Shown: positions 54,759 to 62,025 of the stretch, one piece after another | Position numbering within the stretch: position 1 is the first letter of the stretch | Layout: the number at the start of each line of letters is the position of its first letter | DNA from: Paenibacillus oryzae | GTDB taxonomy: Bacteria > Bacillota > Bacilli > Paenibacillales > Paenibacillaceae | DNA: 64,000 nucleotides | Assembly (NCBI RefSeq): GCF_001675045.1 | Contig: NZ_LYPA01000076.1 | Span: forward strand, 1-64,000 | Direction: 5' to 3' | Position numbers and translations under genes: made by a program | The notes under the pieces: generated by a model | Database searches by the model: none | What the model was told of the DNA's origin: nothing | What the model saw: only the letters and a program-made list of their open reading frames with translations

Positions 54759-55367
54759 ATGCTGAAACGAATATTGGATGCGACGGGAGCGGCGCTGCTT
54801 CTGCTGCTTCTGCTGCCGCTGATGGGGGGGATTGCCCTCTTGGTCAGGCTGAAGCTGGGATCTCCCGTATTGTTCAGGCAGCAGCGTCCCGGCCTGCACG
54901 GAAAGCCTTTTTATTTGTACAAATTCCGCAGCTTGACCAATGAACGGGATGAATCGGGAGCGCTGCTGCCGGATAGCTTGCGCATGACGCCTTTTGGACG
55001 GCTGCTTCGCAAGAGCAGCATGGACGAGCTGCCGCAGCTGTGGAACGTGCTGAAGGGCGAGCTTAGCTTTGTCGGCCCGAGGCCGCTTCTGATGGATTAC
55101 CTCCCGCTGTACTCCAAGGAGCAAGCCAGAAGGCATCTGGTCAGACCGGGAATAACAGGCTGGGCGCAGGTCAATGGCCGCAACGATGTCACCTGGGAGG
55201 AGCGGTTCCAGCGGGATTTGTGGTATGTCGATAACGTCAGCCTTTTGCTGGATTTGAAAATCGTTGGTTTAACCATCAAAAAAGTATGGAGCGGCGACGG
55301 AACCAGCCACAGCGGCCATGTAAGCATGCCGTTGTTCGAGGGAACGACAAGCCGCCGGGAGGGATAA
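54759..55367 (+). CDS. epsL: Undecaprenyl-phosphate sugar-1-phosphate transferase (EpsL/PglC-like)
   Basis: A monotopic sugar-phosphate transferase of 202 aa, the length of B. subtilis EpsL. One N-terminal membrane segment (ATGAALLLLLLLPLMGG) is followed by the catalytic YKFRSLTNERDE region, LRKSSMDELPQLWNVLKGEL and GPRPLL, and ends with VRPGITGWAQVNGRN. It transfers the first sugar phosphate, probably N,N'-diacetylbacillosamine-like, to undecaprenyl phosphate. Aminotransferase epsN follows 6 bp after. Confidence 0.94.
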   Translation: MLKRILDATGAALLLLLLLPLMGGIALLVRLKLGSPVLFRQQRPGLHGKPFYLYKFRSLTNERDESGALLPDSLRMTPFGRLLRKSSMDELPQLWNVLKGELSFVGPRPLLMDYLPLYSKEQARRHLVRPGITGWAQVNGRNDVTWEERFQRDLWYVDNVSLLLDLKIVGLTIKKVWSGDGTSHSGHVSMPLFEGTTSRREG

Positions 55368-55373
55368 GAGGAT

Positions 55374-56597
55374 ATGGCGCTGCAAAAACACGACTTTGAA
55401 CGGATTTATTTATCACCGCCGCATATGAGCGGCAACGAGCAGGGATATATTGCGGAGGCTTTTGCAACAAACTGGATTGCACCGCTTGGCCCTCACATTG
55501 ATGCGTTCGAGGAAAGCTTCGCCGCATATACCGGCTCCAAGGGAGCGGCGGCCGTTTCCTCCGGCACGGCCGCGATTCATCTGGCTTTGACGCTGCTTGG
55601 CGTTGGTCCCGGCGATACGGTCGTCTGTCCAAGCTTTACATTTGTCGCTAGCGCCAATCCCGTCTTGTATCTGGGAGCAAAGCCGCTGTTTATCGACTCG
55701 GAGCCGGAGACGTGGAATATGTCGCCCTCCGCGCTGGAAAGGGCGCTTCAGGATGCTTCGGCTAGAGGCAAACTGCCAAAGGCCGCCGTAATTGTGCATC
55801 TGTACGGCGGAATGGCCCGGATGGATGAGCTGATGGAAATATGCGAAAGGTACGGCGTACCGGTTGTGGAGGATGCCGCGGAATCGCTGGGCTCCACCTA
55901 TCAAGGCAGACAAAGCGGCACCTTTGGACATTATGGCATTTTTTCCTTTAACGGCAATAAAATCATTACGACCTCCGGGGGCGGCATGCTGGTTTCCGAC
56001 GATTTGGATTCGCTGAAAAAGGCGCGTTTTCTGGCAACACAGGCCAGGGATGCCGCCGTCCATTATCAGCATAGCGTAATGGGCCACAATTATCGGATGA
56101 GTAATGTGCTGGCGGGCATCGGCAGAGCGCAGCTGGAGCAGATCGAGCAGCGGGTTGCGGCAAGACGCGTTGTATTCAGCCGGTACGAGGATGCGTTAGG
56201 CGGGCTCAGCGGTGTTTCTTTTATGCCGGAGCTAAACGGCACGCGCTCCAACCGCTGGCTGACCGCACTTGCGCTTGAGGGCGAAGACGCTTCTGCTCTG
56301 GTGCAGGATATGCTGTTCCGTCTGGAGGAGGCCAACATTGAAGCGAGGCCTCTCTGGAAGCCGCTTCACCTTCAGCCCTTGTTTTCGGAAGCTTTGTTCT
56401 ATCCCCATGTGGAAGGAGAAAGCCCCGTATGCGAGGAGTTATTCCGCACAGGCCTATGCTTACCGTCGGGCTCGGCCATGAGCGTCGAGCAGCAGGAGCG
56501 GGTTATTGCCGTCTTGGAGCATGTATTGTCAAGCCGATCCGGCAGATTGATTACACCGCTTCATGCCGTTCCTGCCATTCCCAAAACGAGCGCTTAG
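55374..56597 (+). CDS. epsN: DegT/EryC1 sugar aminotransferase (EpsN/PglE-like)
   Basis: A PLP-dependent nucleotide-sugar aminotransferase, 407 aa. The PLP lysine is in FSFNGNKIITTSGGGML (about Lys196). The N-terminal IYLSPPHMSGNEQGYIAEAF and AVSSGTAAIHLAL motifs match EpsN/PglE. It should aminate the EpsC product at C4, before acetylation by EpsM. Ribosome site GGAGGGATAAGAGG. It is the last gene of the first EPS block; repeat DNA follows. Confidence 0.93.
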   Translation: MALQKHDFERIYLSPPHMSGNEQGYIAEAFATNWIAPLGPHIDAFEESFAAYTGSKGAAAVSSGTAAIHLALTLLGVGPGDTVVCPSFTFVASANPVLYLGAKPLFIDSEPETWNMSPSALERALQDASARGKLPKAAVIVHLYGGMARMDELMEICERYGVPVVEDAAESLGSTYQGRQSGTFGHYGIFSFNGNKIITTSGGGMLVSDDLDSLKKARFLATQARDAAVHYQHSVMGHNYRMSNVLAGIGRAQLEQIEQRVAARRVVFSRYEDALGGLSGVSFMPELNGTRSNRWLTALALEGEDASALVQDMLFRLEEANIEARPLWKPLHLQPLFSEALFYPHVEGESPVCEELFRTGLCLPSGSAMSVEQQERVIAVLEHVLSSRSGRLITPLHAVPAIPKTSA

Positions 56598-56634
56598 CAA
56601 TCTCGCGCCTATGGCTAACTCTGTTCACGTTGCG

Positions 56635-56813
56635 TTGTATGAAATTACGTACAAAAGTTGAGTTTTTAATCCCCAAACGGGTCGTTTTGTATGATTCATC
56701 ATACAAATTCACCCATTCAGCAGGAGGAAGCTTTATTTTTGTACGATATTTCGTACAAGTGGCATTTATAGTCGTGCATGAAACGGTACTTTGAGTGAAA
56801 TATCGTACAAATT
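56635..56813. repeat. 52-bp-period palindrome array (diverged copies)
   Basis: Four 22-nt cores start at 56635, 56687, 56739 and 56791, again exactly 52 bp apart: TTGTATGA-n5-CGTACAA, TTGTATGATTCATCATACAA, TTGTACGATATTTCGTACAA, and a damaged TTGAGTGA-n4-TCGTACAA. The 30-nt stretches between cores differ from each other and from the array at 74-309. The core palindrome and period are thus conserved while the rest is not. No gene lies in 56598-56920. Confidence 0.85.
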
Positions 56814-56920
56814 CAACTTATTTATTTAAGTGAGGTTCTCTCTGCCGCTTCCTCATCGCGTAAGTACTTTAATTACTACTTTTATTTGTACTTTTTATTA
56901 GGTGAGCCCGATTAGGGAAA

Positions 56921-58615
56921 TTACAAGTTGACAGTAACGTTTGCTATGCTGAAGCTGTTTGTGTTTGTGTTTGTGTTTGTGTTTGTGTTTGTGTTTGTGT
57001 TTGTGTTTGTGTTTGTGTTTGTGTTTGTGTTTGTGTTTGTGTTTGTGTTTGTGTTTGTGTTTGTGTTTGTGTTTGTGTTTGTGTTTGTGTTTGTGTTTGT
57101 GTTTGTGTTTGTGTTTGTGTTTGTGTTTGTGTTTGTGTTTGTGTTTGTGTTTGTGTTTGTGTTTGTGTTTGTGTTTGTGTTTGTGTTTGTGTTTGTGTTT
57201 GTGTTTGTGTTTGTGTTTGTGTTTGTGTTTGTGTTTGTGTTTGTGTTTGTGTTTGTGTTTGTGTTTGTGTTTGTGTTTGTGTTTGTGTTTGTGTTTGTGT
57301 TTGTGTTTGTGTTTGTGTTTGTGTTTGTGTTTGTGTTTGTGTTTGTGTTTGTGTTTGTGTTTGTGTTTGTGTTTGTGTTTGTGTTTGTGTTTGTGTTTGT
57401 GTTTGTGTTTGTGTTTGTGTTTGTGTTTGTGTTTGTGTTTGTGTTTGTGTTTGTGTTTGTGTTTGTGTTTGTGTTTGTGTTTGTGTTTGTGTTTGTGTTT
57501 GTGTTTGTGTTTGTGTTTGTGTTTGTGTTTGTGTTTGTGTTTGTGTTTGTGTTTGTGTTTGTGTTTGTGTTTGTGTTTGTGTTTGTGTTTGTGTTTGTGT
57601 TTGTGTTTGTGTTTGTGTTTGTGTTTGTGTTTGTGTTTGTGTTTGTGTTTGTGTTTGTGTTTGTGTTTGTGTTTGTGTTTGTGTTTGTGTTTGTGTTTGT
57701 GTTTGTGTTTGTGTTTGTGTTTGTGTTTGTGTTTGTGTTTGTGTTTGTGTTTGTGTTTGTGTTTGTGTTTGTGTTTGTGTTTGTGTTTGTGTTTGTGTTT
57801 GTGTTTGTGTTTGTGTTTGTGTTTGTGTTTGTGTTTGTGTTTGTGTTTGTGTTTGTGTTTGTGTTTGTGTTTGTGTTTGTGTTTGTGCCTTTGCTTGGGG
57901 CTTCGGCGTTGCTGGTTGCGCGCAACTCCAGCTGCAGCTCCTGTCCTAACGTCTCGACTTGCTCAAAACGCAGCGTCGAGTCGCTAAGAGACACCATGCG
58001 TTCCCGGCTGTCCGTCCTGCAGCCGGGGAACAAACGCTCGATGTAGCGCAAAGCCTCTGGCGAAAAGCCGCTTTTAACGACGGCTTCGGCGATGCCGGTA
58101 ATTCCGTTTTCCTCGGAATTGGGCTTCATGCGGCGTGTCCGTATACGCTGGTATTGCCGCTCGGAATCCATTTGAGATACGGCAATGGTCAAATCCGTGC
58201 CGGGAATTGGCGCCGCATATACCGTTTGCCAAGGCATAGTGACGCGAAACAGGCCAAAAAGCTTAAAGCTGATCCGCTCGGGCTCTGAGGCTTGAATGCC
58301 GCTGGCAAGCCATTTCTCCCGAACTGCCTGCAAATTGTCCGTCATTAGCATTAAGCCAAAAACTCCGCGTTTGCCCTCGTTGTAGAGCCGCTCCCAGTCG
58401 TTGCGCCAATCGGTCTGCTGCTTGCGCAGCCACACCAGCTCAAAATAGTGATCGCCCATCCACATATTTGAAACCTTGAAGCTGCTTGTACCTTTGCCGC
58501 GATCGGGACAATAGGGAAAGCCGAGCCGCTCGGCCTGCTGCTTCAGCAGCGCCAAACGCTCCTTGTCCTCATCAATATGTATAACAAAATGATCCAGCTT
58601 TATTTTGGCATTCAT
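56921..58615 (-). CDS. VOC/glyoxalase-like protein with 310-residue Asn-Thr repeat tail
   Basis: A 564-aa frame. Residues 1-243 resemble the glyoxalase-like VOC fold: LDHFVIHIDEDKERLALLKQ, GTSSFKVSNMWMGDHYFELV, then GLMLMTDNLQAVREKWLASG and a second half with FRVTMPWQTVYAAPIPGTDL. Its activity is unknown. Residues 244-553 are a perfect alternating Asn-Thr run encoded by the hexamer AACACA, and the end is SFSIANVTVNL. Most of the tract is predicted to be disordered, soluble and without function known to me. The start follows AGGAGGCAC. A PadR palindrome lies 25 bp upstream, and padR is the neighbour. Confidence 0.85.
   Translation of the reverse strand: MNAKIKLDHFVIHIDEDKERLALLKQQAERLGFPYCPDRGKGTSSFKVSNMWMGDHYFELVWLRKQQTDWRNDWERLYNEGKRGVFGLMLMTDNLQAVREKWLASGIQASEPERISFKLFGLFRVTMPWQTVYAAPIPGTDLTIAVSQMDSERQYQRIRTRRMKPNSEENGITGIAEAVVKSGFSPEALRYIERLFPGCRTDSRERMVSLSDSTLRFEQVETLGQELQLELRATSNAEAPSKGTNTNTNTNTNTNTNTNTNTNTNTNTNTNTNTNTNTNTNTNTNTNTNTNTNTNTNTNTNTNTNTNTNTNTNTNTNTNTNTNTNTNTNTNTNTNTNTNTNTNTNTNTNTNTNTNTNTNTNTNTNTNTNTNTNTNTNTNTNTNTNTNTNTNTNTNTNTNTNTNTNTNTNTNTNTNTNTNTNTNTNTNTNTNTNTNTNTNTNTNTNTNTNTNTNTNTNTNTNTNTNTNTNTNTNTNTNTNTNTNTNTNTNTNTNTNTNTNTNTNTNTNTNTNTNTNTNTNTNTNTNTNTNTNTNTNTNTNTNTNTNTNTNTNTNSFSIANVTVNL
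56958..57887. repeat. (TTTGTG)155 hexanucleotide tract
   Basis: 930 bp of unbroken TTTGTG repeats, 155 copies, without a single variant that I can see. All six reading frames are open, so the + strand frames (FV and CL repeats) are shadows. The hexamer keeps frame whatever the copy number, so slippage changes only the length of the Asn-Thr tail. The copy number in an assembly may be inaccurate. Confidence 0.97.
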
Positions 58616-58639
58616 CTTATGTGCCTCCTAATGGTTATT

Positions 58640-58661
58640 AAATAGTCAAATTTGACTATTT
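58640..58661. promoter_or_regulatory. PadR operator upstream of the VOC gene
   Basis: A perfect palindrome AATAGTCAAATTTGACTATT (58641-58660, extended by one base pair each side). An 18/20 match lies before padR at 59372-59391. Confidence 0.8.
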
Positions 58662-58798
58662 GGGTAAAACAGGACATTGAGCTGCCTGTTTTGGTTGCAC
58701 TTTTTTGTAAATCGCTAGAGCTTGTCTGAGCAGTGCAAGATGACCTCAAGCGGGTTTTCAGATACGCCCTAGACTGGGACAAGCAAGCAGCCAGCCCA

Positions 58799-59356
58799 TC
58801 ATTGATGCTGGGACTGTGCTGCTGCGAGCCACTTGGGAAGCTGCTCCTTCAGGTGACGCAACAGCTCCAGGTCGGTATGGATGTGCTGCTTGCCATTGTT
58901 GAACAGCGCTTTGACAAAATCAGGCATATGACTTTGCTCTGCTTTGATGCTTTCGCCAATATCCCAGTCGCTAAGCCTGTTCTCCAGCTCAACCATTTGA
59001 TTTTCAATGGCTTCCAGAATGTTTTCCAGCGGAAGCTCGTCTATAAAGGAAAGGGCTGTATAAAGGGTTGTTGGAACCGATAACTTCGAAACGCTCCAGG
59101 CCTCCTGTAACAGACGGTGGAGCTCCTCCACGCCAGCCTCCGTTATTTCATAAACTGCCTTGCCGCGTTGTCCCGTAGATTCATGGGCCCTTACCTGAAC
59201 CAGTCCTTCTTTCTGCATTTGCTTAAGCGCATAATAGATCGAGCCGGGCAAAATATCCGCCCACTGATCCGCCTTGCTCTGCTGGAGCGATTGCTGCATT
59301 TCGTAGCCATGCATCGGCTTGCGTTTCAGAAGACCTAGCACCATTAAGCGAGCCAT
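58799..59356 (-). CDS. PadR-family transcriptional regulator (with C-terminal dimer domain)
   Basis: A 185-aa PadR regulator of the longer class: winged helix (LGLLKRKPMHGYEMQQSLQQ, LPGSIYYALKQMQKEGLVQV, GKAVYEITEAG) and a Vir-like helical C-terminal domain. Such regulators control nearby stress or efflux genes. The palindromes before its own gene and before the VOC gene suggest autoregulation and control of the VOC protein. The ATG lies about 15 bp from a 20-bp operator-like sequence. Confidence 0.9.
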   Translation of the reverse strand: MARLMVLGLLKRKPMHGYEMQQSLQQSKADQWADILPGSIYYALKQMQKEGLVQVRAHESTGQRGKAVYEITEAGVEELHRLLQEAWSVSKLSVPTTLYTALSFIDELPLENILEAIENQMVELENRLSDWDIGESIKAEQSHMPDFVKALFNNGKQHIHTDLELLRHLKEQLPKWLAAAQSQHQ

Positions 59357-59371
59357 TTTGCTTTAACCTCC

Positions 59372-59391
59372 AATAATCAAGTTTGACTATT
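59372..59391. promoter_or_regulatory. PadR operator upstream of padR
   Basis: AATAATCAAGTTTGACTATT differs from the perfect palindrome before the VOC gene at two positions. It lies 15 bp from the padR start. Confidence 0.75.
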
Positions 59392-59552
59392 AACTTTTAT
59401 AATTAGCTTAATGGTATTGAGATGAGTTGTCAAGGTCAAGATTGCTGCGGAGCCTCGGCAAACGAGTGTGTTCATACATAAATAAACGGCCCCAACCCCA
59501 TTGAATACACGAGGCCAAAGCCGCATAATGCGTTTTGCTTCTGCATTTGCTT

Positions 59553-60212
59553 CTACAGATACCGCTCGCCTGCAGAACGCTCACGAACAGGCCGGGCCGG
59601 CGTTCCGTATGCGACAGTATGGGAAGGAATATTTCCCAGCACCGTAGCGCCGGCGCCTATGACGCAATGTTCTCCGATGGACACGGAGTGGGCAAGTGTA
59701 GCTCCGATCGCGATAGCGGTGTAGTCGCCAATCAAAACTCCGCCCCCGGTGACGGCCTTTGGAGCAAAGCTCGTGCAAGCCCCGGCTCTGCTGTCGTGAT
59801 CCAGCGAGGTCAAAGGATACATGACGGTATGCTCTCCCAACCTGGAATCGCTGCCTACTGCCGCGCCGGCCATGATGACGGAGCCATCGCCGATAACAGA
59901 GCCTCTGGCAAGCTGGGCGGAAGGATGGATCGCCGTAGCAAATGGCAGGCCTGGCGCGGCCTTCCGTATGCTTTCCGCCAAAGCTGCTCGTGTCCAATTG
60001 TCGCCTATCGCAACAATGACGCCGTCAAGCTCCTCCCCATGCCGGGTAAGCCAATCCAGCCCTCCCATTATTTCATAGCCATATACCTGACTGCCGATAG
60101 GCCTGTTGTCATCCAGCAAACCCGTAATGGCATATACCCCTTGCTTTTCCACAGTGTCAGCCACGGCTTTGGCATGTCCGCCAGCGCCGTAAAGAACGAT
60201 TTTTTTGACCAT
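59553..60212 (-). CDS. epsM: Sugar O/N-acyltransferase of the PglD family (EpsM-like)
   Basis: A 219-aa acetyltransferase. An N-terminal Rossmann-like nucleotide-sugar binding part (IVLYGAGGHAKAVADTVEKQ) is followed by a left-handed beta helix of hexapeptide repeats (ARGSVIGDGSVIMAGAAVGS; IGDYTAIAIGATLAHSVSIG). It acetylates the amino sugar made by EpsN. In B. subtilis epsM lies between epsL and epsN; here it is on the minus strand 3 kb away, beyond the VOC/PadR module. The ATG at 60212 has GGTGGGGGAATTATTAAATGG before it. Confidence 0.9.
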   Translation of the reverse strand: MVKKIVLYGAGGHAKAVADTVEKQGVYAITGLLDDNRPIGSQVYGYEIMGGLDWLTRHGEELDGVIVAIGDNWTRAALAESIRKAAPGLPFATAIHPSAQLARGSVIGDGSVIMAGAAVGSDSRLGEHTVMYPLTSLDHDSRAGACTSFAPKAVTGGGVLIGDYTAIAIGATLAHSVSIGEHCVIGAGATVLGNIPSHTVAYGTPARPVRERSAGERYL

Positions 60213-60280
60213 TTAATAATTCCCCCACCATTGTAAGCATCAATATCTCACCATTATAGCGAACATAAGACGGGCTTGAA

Positions 60281-60306
60281 TAGGGAGTAGGAGTAGGAGT
60301 AGGAGT
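60281..60306. repeat. GTAGGA microsatellite
   Basis: About four copies of a 6-bp unit (GGAGTA/GTAGGA) in the region upstream of epsM. Too short to be coding. Confidence 0.75.
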
Positions 60307-60728
60307 AGTCGGGCAGCCTCGGGCGGATAAGCAGAGACAGAGACAACGTTCTGTCGGGCAGATTTGAAGTCTAATGGTCATCGGTGACCGCCATAGCTAT
60401 AAATAGCCGAATTCTGCTTATACAACGGTCACCCCTGACCTTTAGATGCTAAAAAGTGTTGGATATCGGGTGAAAATGAGCTTTGACGGTCGCCAATGTC
60501 CGTAACAATCTGTATTTTTGATATTCAGGAGCTCTAAAGGCCAAGGATGTCCGTAGGAGTTGAAATGACCGTAGACGCAGAAGTTGCGGCAGCAAACGAA
60601 ATTCACCTCTTGCCTACAATGCTTGTTGCTGGCGTGGAGGTGCGGATTATTAGAGGAAGTCTCTTTGCCGCCACAAATTGCTTGGCAGTCATTGACAGAA
60701 CAAAAAAGGGATGATAATCTTTAGTTGT
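60307..60728. other. Gene-free divergent region
   Basis: Between the minus-strand epsM and the plus-strand operon at 60802. It carries scattered copies of a GACGGTCR/GTGACCG-type motif (about 60383, 60424, 60485) and AGGATGTCCGTAGGAGTTGA-type fragments, but no convincing open frame. The right end leads into the SinR operator. Confidence 0.5.
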
Positions 60729-60744
60729 GTTCTTTTTAAAGAAC
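60729..60744. promoter_or_regulatory. SinR operator before the second glycosyltransferase operon
   Basis: GTTCTTTTTAAAGAAC, with a further half-site GTTCTAT at 60750. TATAGT at 60753-60758 is a possible -10 element. It is the fourth copy of the palindrome in the window. Confidence 0.75.
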
Positions 60745-60801
60745 AAAATGTTCTATAGTGAGAATGGCGGGACATGCGCAAAGCATATGAGGGAGATAGC
60801 C

Positions 60802-62010
60802 ATGAAAAAAGAAGTTGAAGAGCTTGTTGAAGAGTTTTCACAAGAACTGCGGTTACTGCTTGCTTTTTTGGAGATGGAGGAGGAGGCGGAGCTGACCTTC
60901 GAGCATTGGGAATTGCTCCAGGAGGTGAACTGGCATGAATTTATTGAATTAGCCAGACATCATCGCGTATTCCCCACGATTAGCCAAAGGCTGCAAAACA
61001 GGAAGCCTCCATACGTCCCGCAGTTTGTCACAAGCCTTTTTCAACGGGATTATTATCGAAATACATTGTCCATGCTTGCCCTCAGCGGCGAAATGGAGCA
61101 ATTGGCCACCATCTTTTCCATCGGGGGCATCAAGGCGCTTTTTCTAAAAGGGCCCGTTATCGCGGCTGATCTATATGGCGACGTGTCGCTGCGGACCTCA
61201 TGCGATCTGGATGTGCTGGTTGAGCTGGATCAGGTGGAGGCTGCACAAAAGCTGCTGCTCGAAAGGGGCTACGAAAAAGACGAATATATAGAAACCATAC
61301 TGAATGATTGGACATGGCGCCATCATCATTATGTTTATCATCATCCCCAAAAGGAAATCAAGGTGGAGGTTCATTGGCGGCTGAATCCTTTTCCCTCCAG
61401 AGAGCCCAAGTTCGAGGAGCTATGGGAGAGGCGGAGGCAAAGCGCGTTAATCAATCGTCCCATCTATTATTTGGGAGGGGAAGACCTGTTTCTTTTTTTG
61501 GTCTCGCATGGAGCGCGCCACGGCTGGGCCAGGCTTCGCTGGCTGCTGGACATCAAGCAGCTGAGCAACCAGAAGCTGGATTGGACGGTGCTTCCGGCAC
61601 TTTTGCACAAGTGTCAGCTTGCGGCTGTTGGAGGTCAAGCTCTTTGGCTGGCTTCCAGGCTGATCGGAGCGCCTCTGCGGGAGGAGATGAAGCCTCTTCT
61701 GCAATCGCGCAGGGCGGAGTGGCTGGCGGAGGATGCGTTGTTTTATATCCGCAGAAAGGTTAATTTGCATTCGCCCCCCGTCCCACGCGATGTAGAGAGC
61801 TATCACAAAAAATATCTGTTTGCTCTTATGCCTCTGGGCCAGCGCTTGAAGTTTGTCGCAAGCATGCTTTATCCCTATCCGGAGGATGCCCGTACGCTAC
61901 CGCTTCCGAAGCGGCTGCATTTTTTGTATTTTCCGCTGAGGCCGTTTTTGCTGGTGTGGAGAAGGATGAAAAGGCTGTCGCGCTGGAGCGGCTCCCAAAT
62001 GAGCAAATGA
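60802..62010 (+). CDS. Nucleotidyltransferase-family protein (NTP_transf_5)
   Basis: A 402-aa protein of the family often found in polysaccharide clusters. It has FLKGPVIAADLYGDVSLRTS with the D-x-D of CDLDVLVELDQ, the nucleotidyltransferase signature, and EVHWRLNPFP later. The reaction is unknown. ATG 60802 follows GAGGGAGATAGCC; ATG 60787 is an alternative. Longer starts from 60727 cross the SinR operator and are rejected. It opens a second operon with two glycosyltransferases. Confidence 0.82.
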   Translation: MKKEVEELVEEFSQELRLLLAFLEMEEEAELTFEHWELLQEVNWHEFIELARHHRVFPTISQRLQNRKPPYVPQFVTSLFQRDYYRNTLSMLALSGEMEQLATIFSIGGIKALFLKGPVIAADLYGDVSLRTSCDLDVLVELDQVEAAQKLLLERGYEKDEYIETILNDWTWRHHHYVYHHPQKEIKVEVHWRLNPFPSREPKFEELWERRRQSALINRPIYYLGGEDLFLFLVSHGARHGWARLRWLLDIKQLSNQKLDWTVLPALLHKCQLAAVGGQALWLASRLIGAPLREEMKPLLQSRRAEWLAEDALFYIRRKVNLHSPPVPRDVESYHKKYLFALMPLGQRLKFVASMLYPYPEDARTLPLPKRLHFLYFPLRPFLLVWRRMKRLSRWSGSQMSK

Positions 62011-62025
62011 GGAGAGTTGTTGGTC

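Noticed and set aside
53892..55136. 414-aa minus-strand frame
   Set aside because: It spans two recognised + genes (GT32 and EpsL) and their gap; it looks like an antisense shadow.
56635..56813. CRISPR array
   Set aside because: The 22-nt palindromic core at 52-bp steps resembles repeat plus spacer, but the cores vary, there are only four, the sister array at 74-309 has identical 'spacers', and no cas gene is in the window.
56928..58046. Long + strand frames of Phe-Val and Cys-Leu repeats
   Set aside because: They are shadows of the hexamer tract. The minus frame joins to a recognisable VOC domain with a ribosome site.
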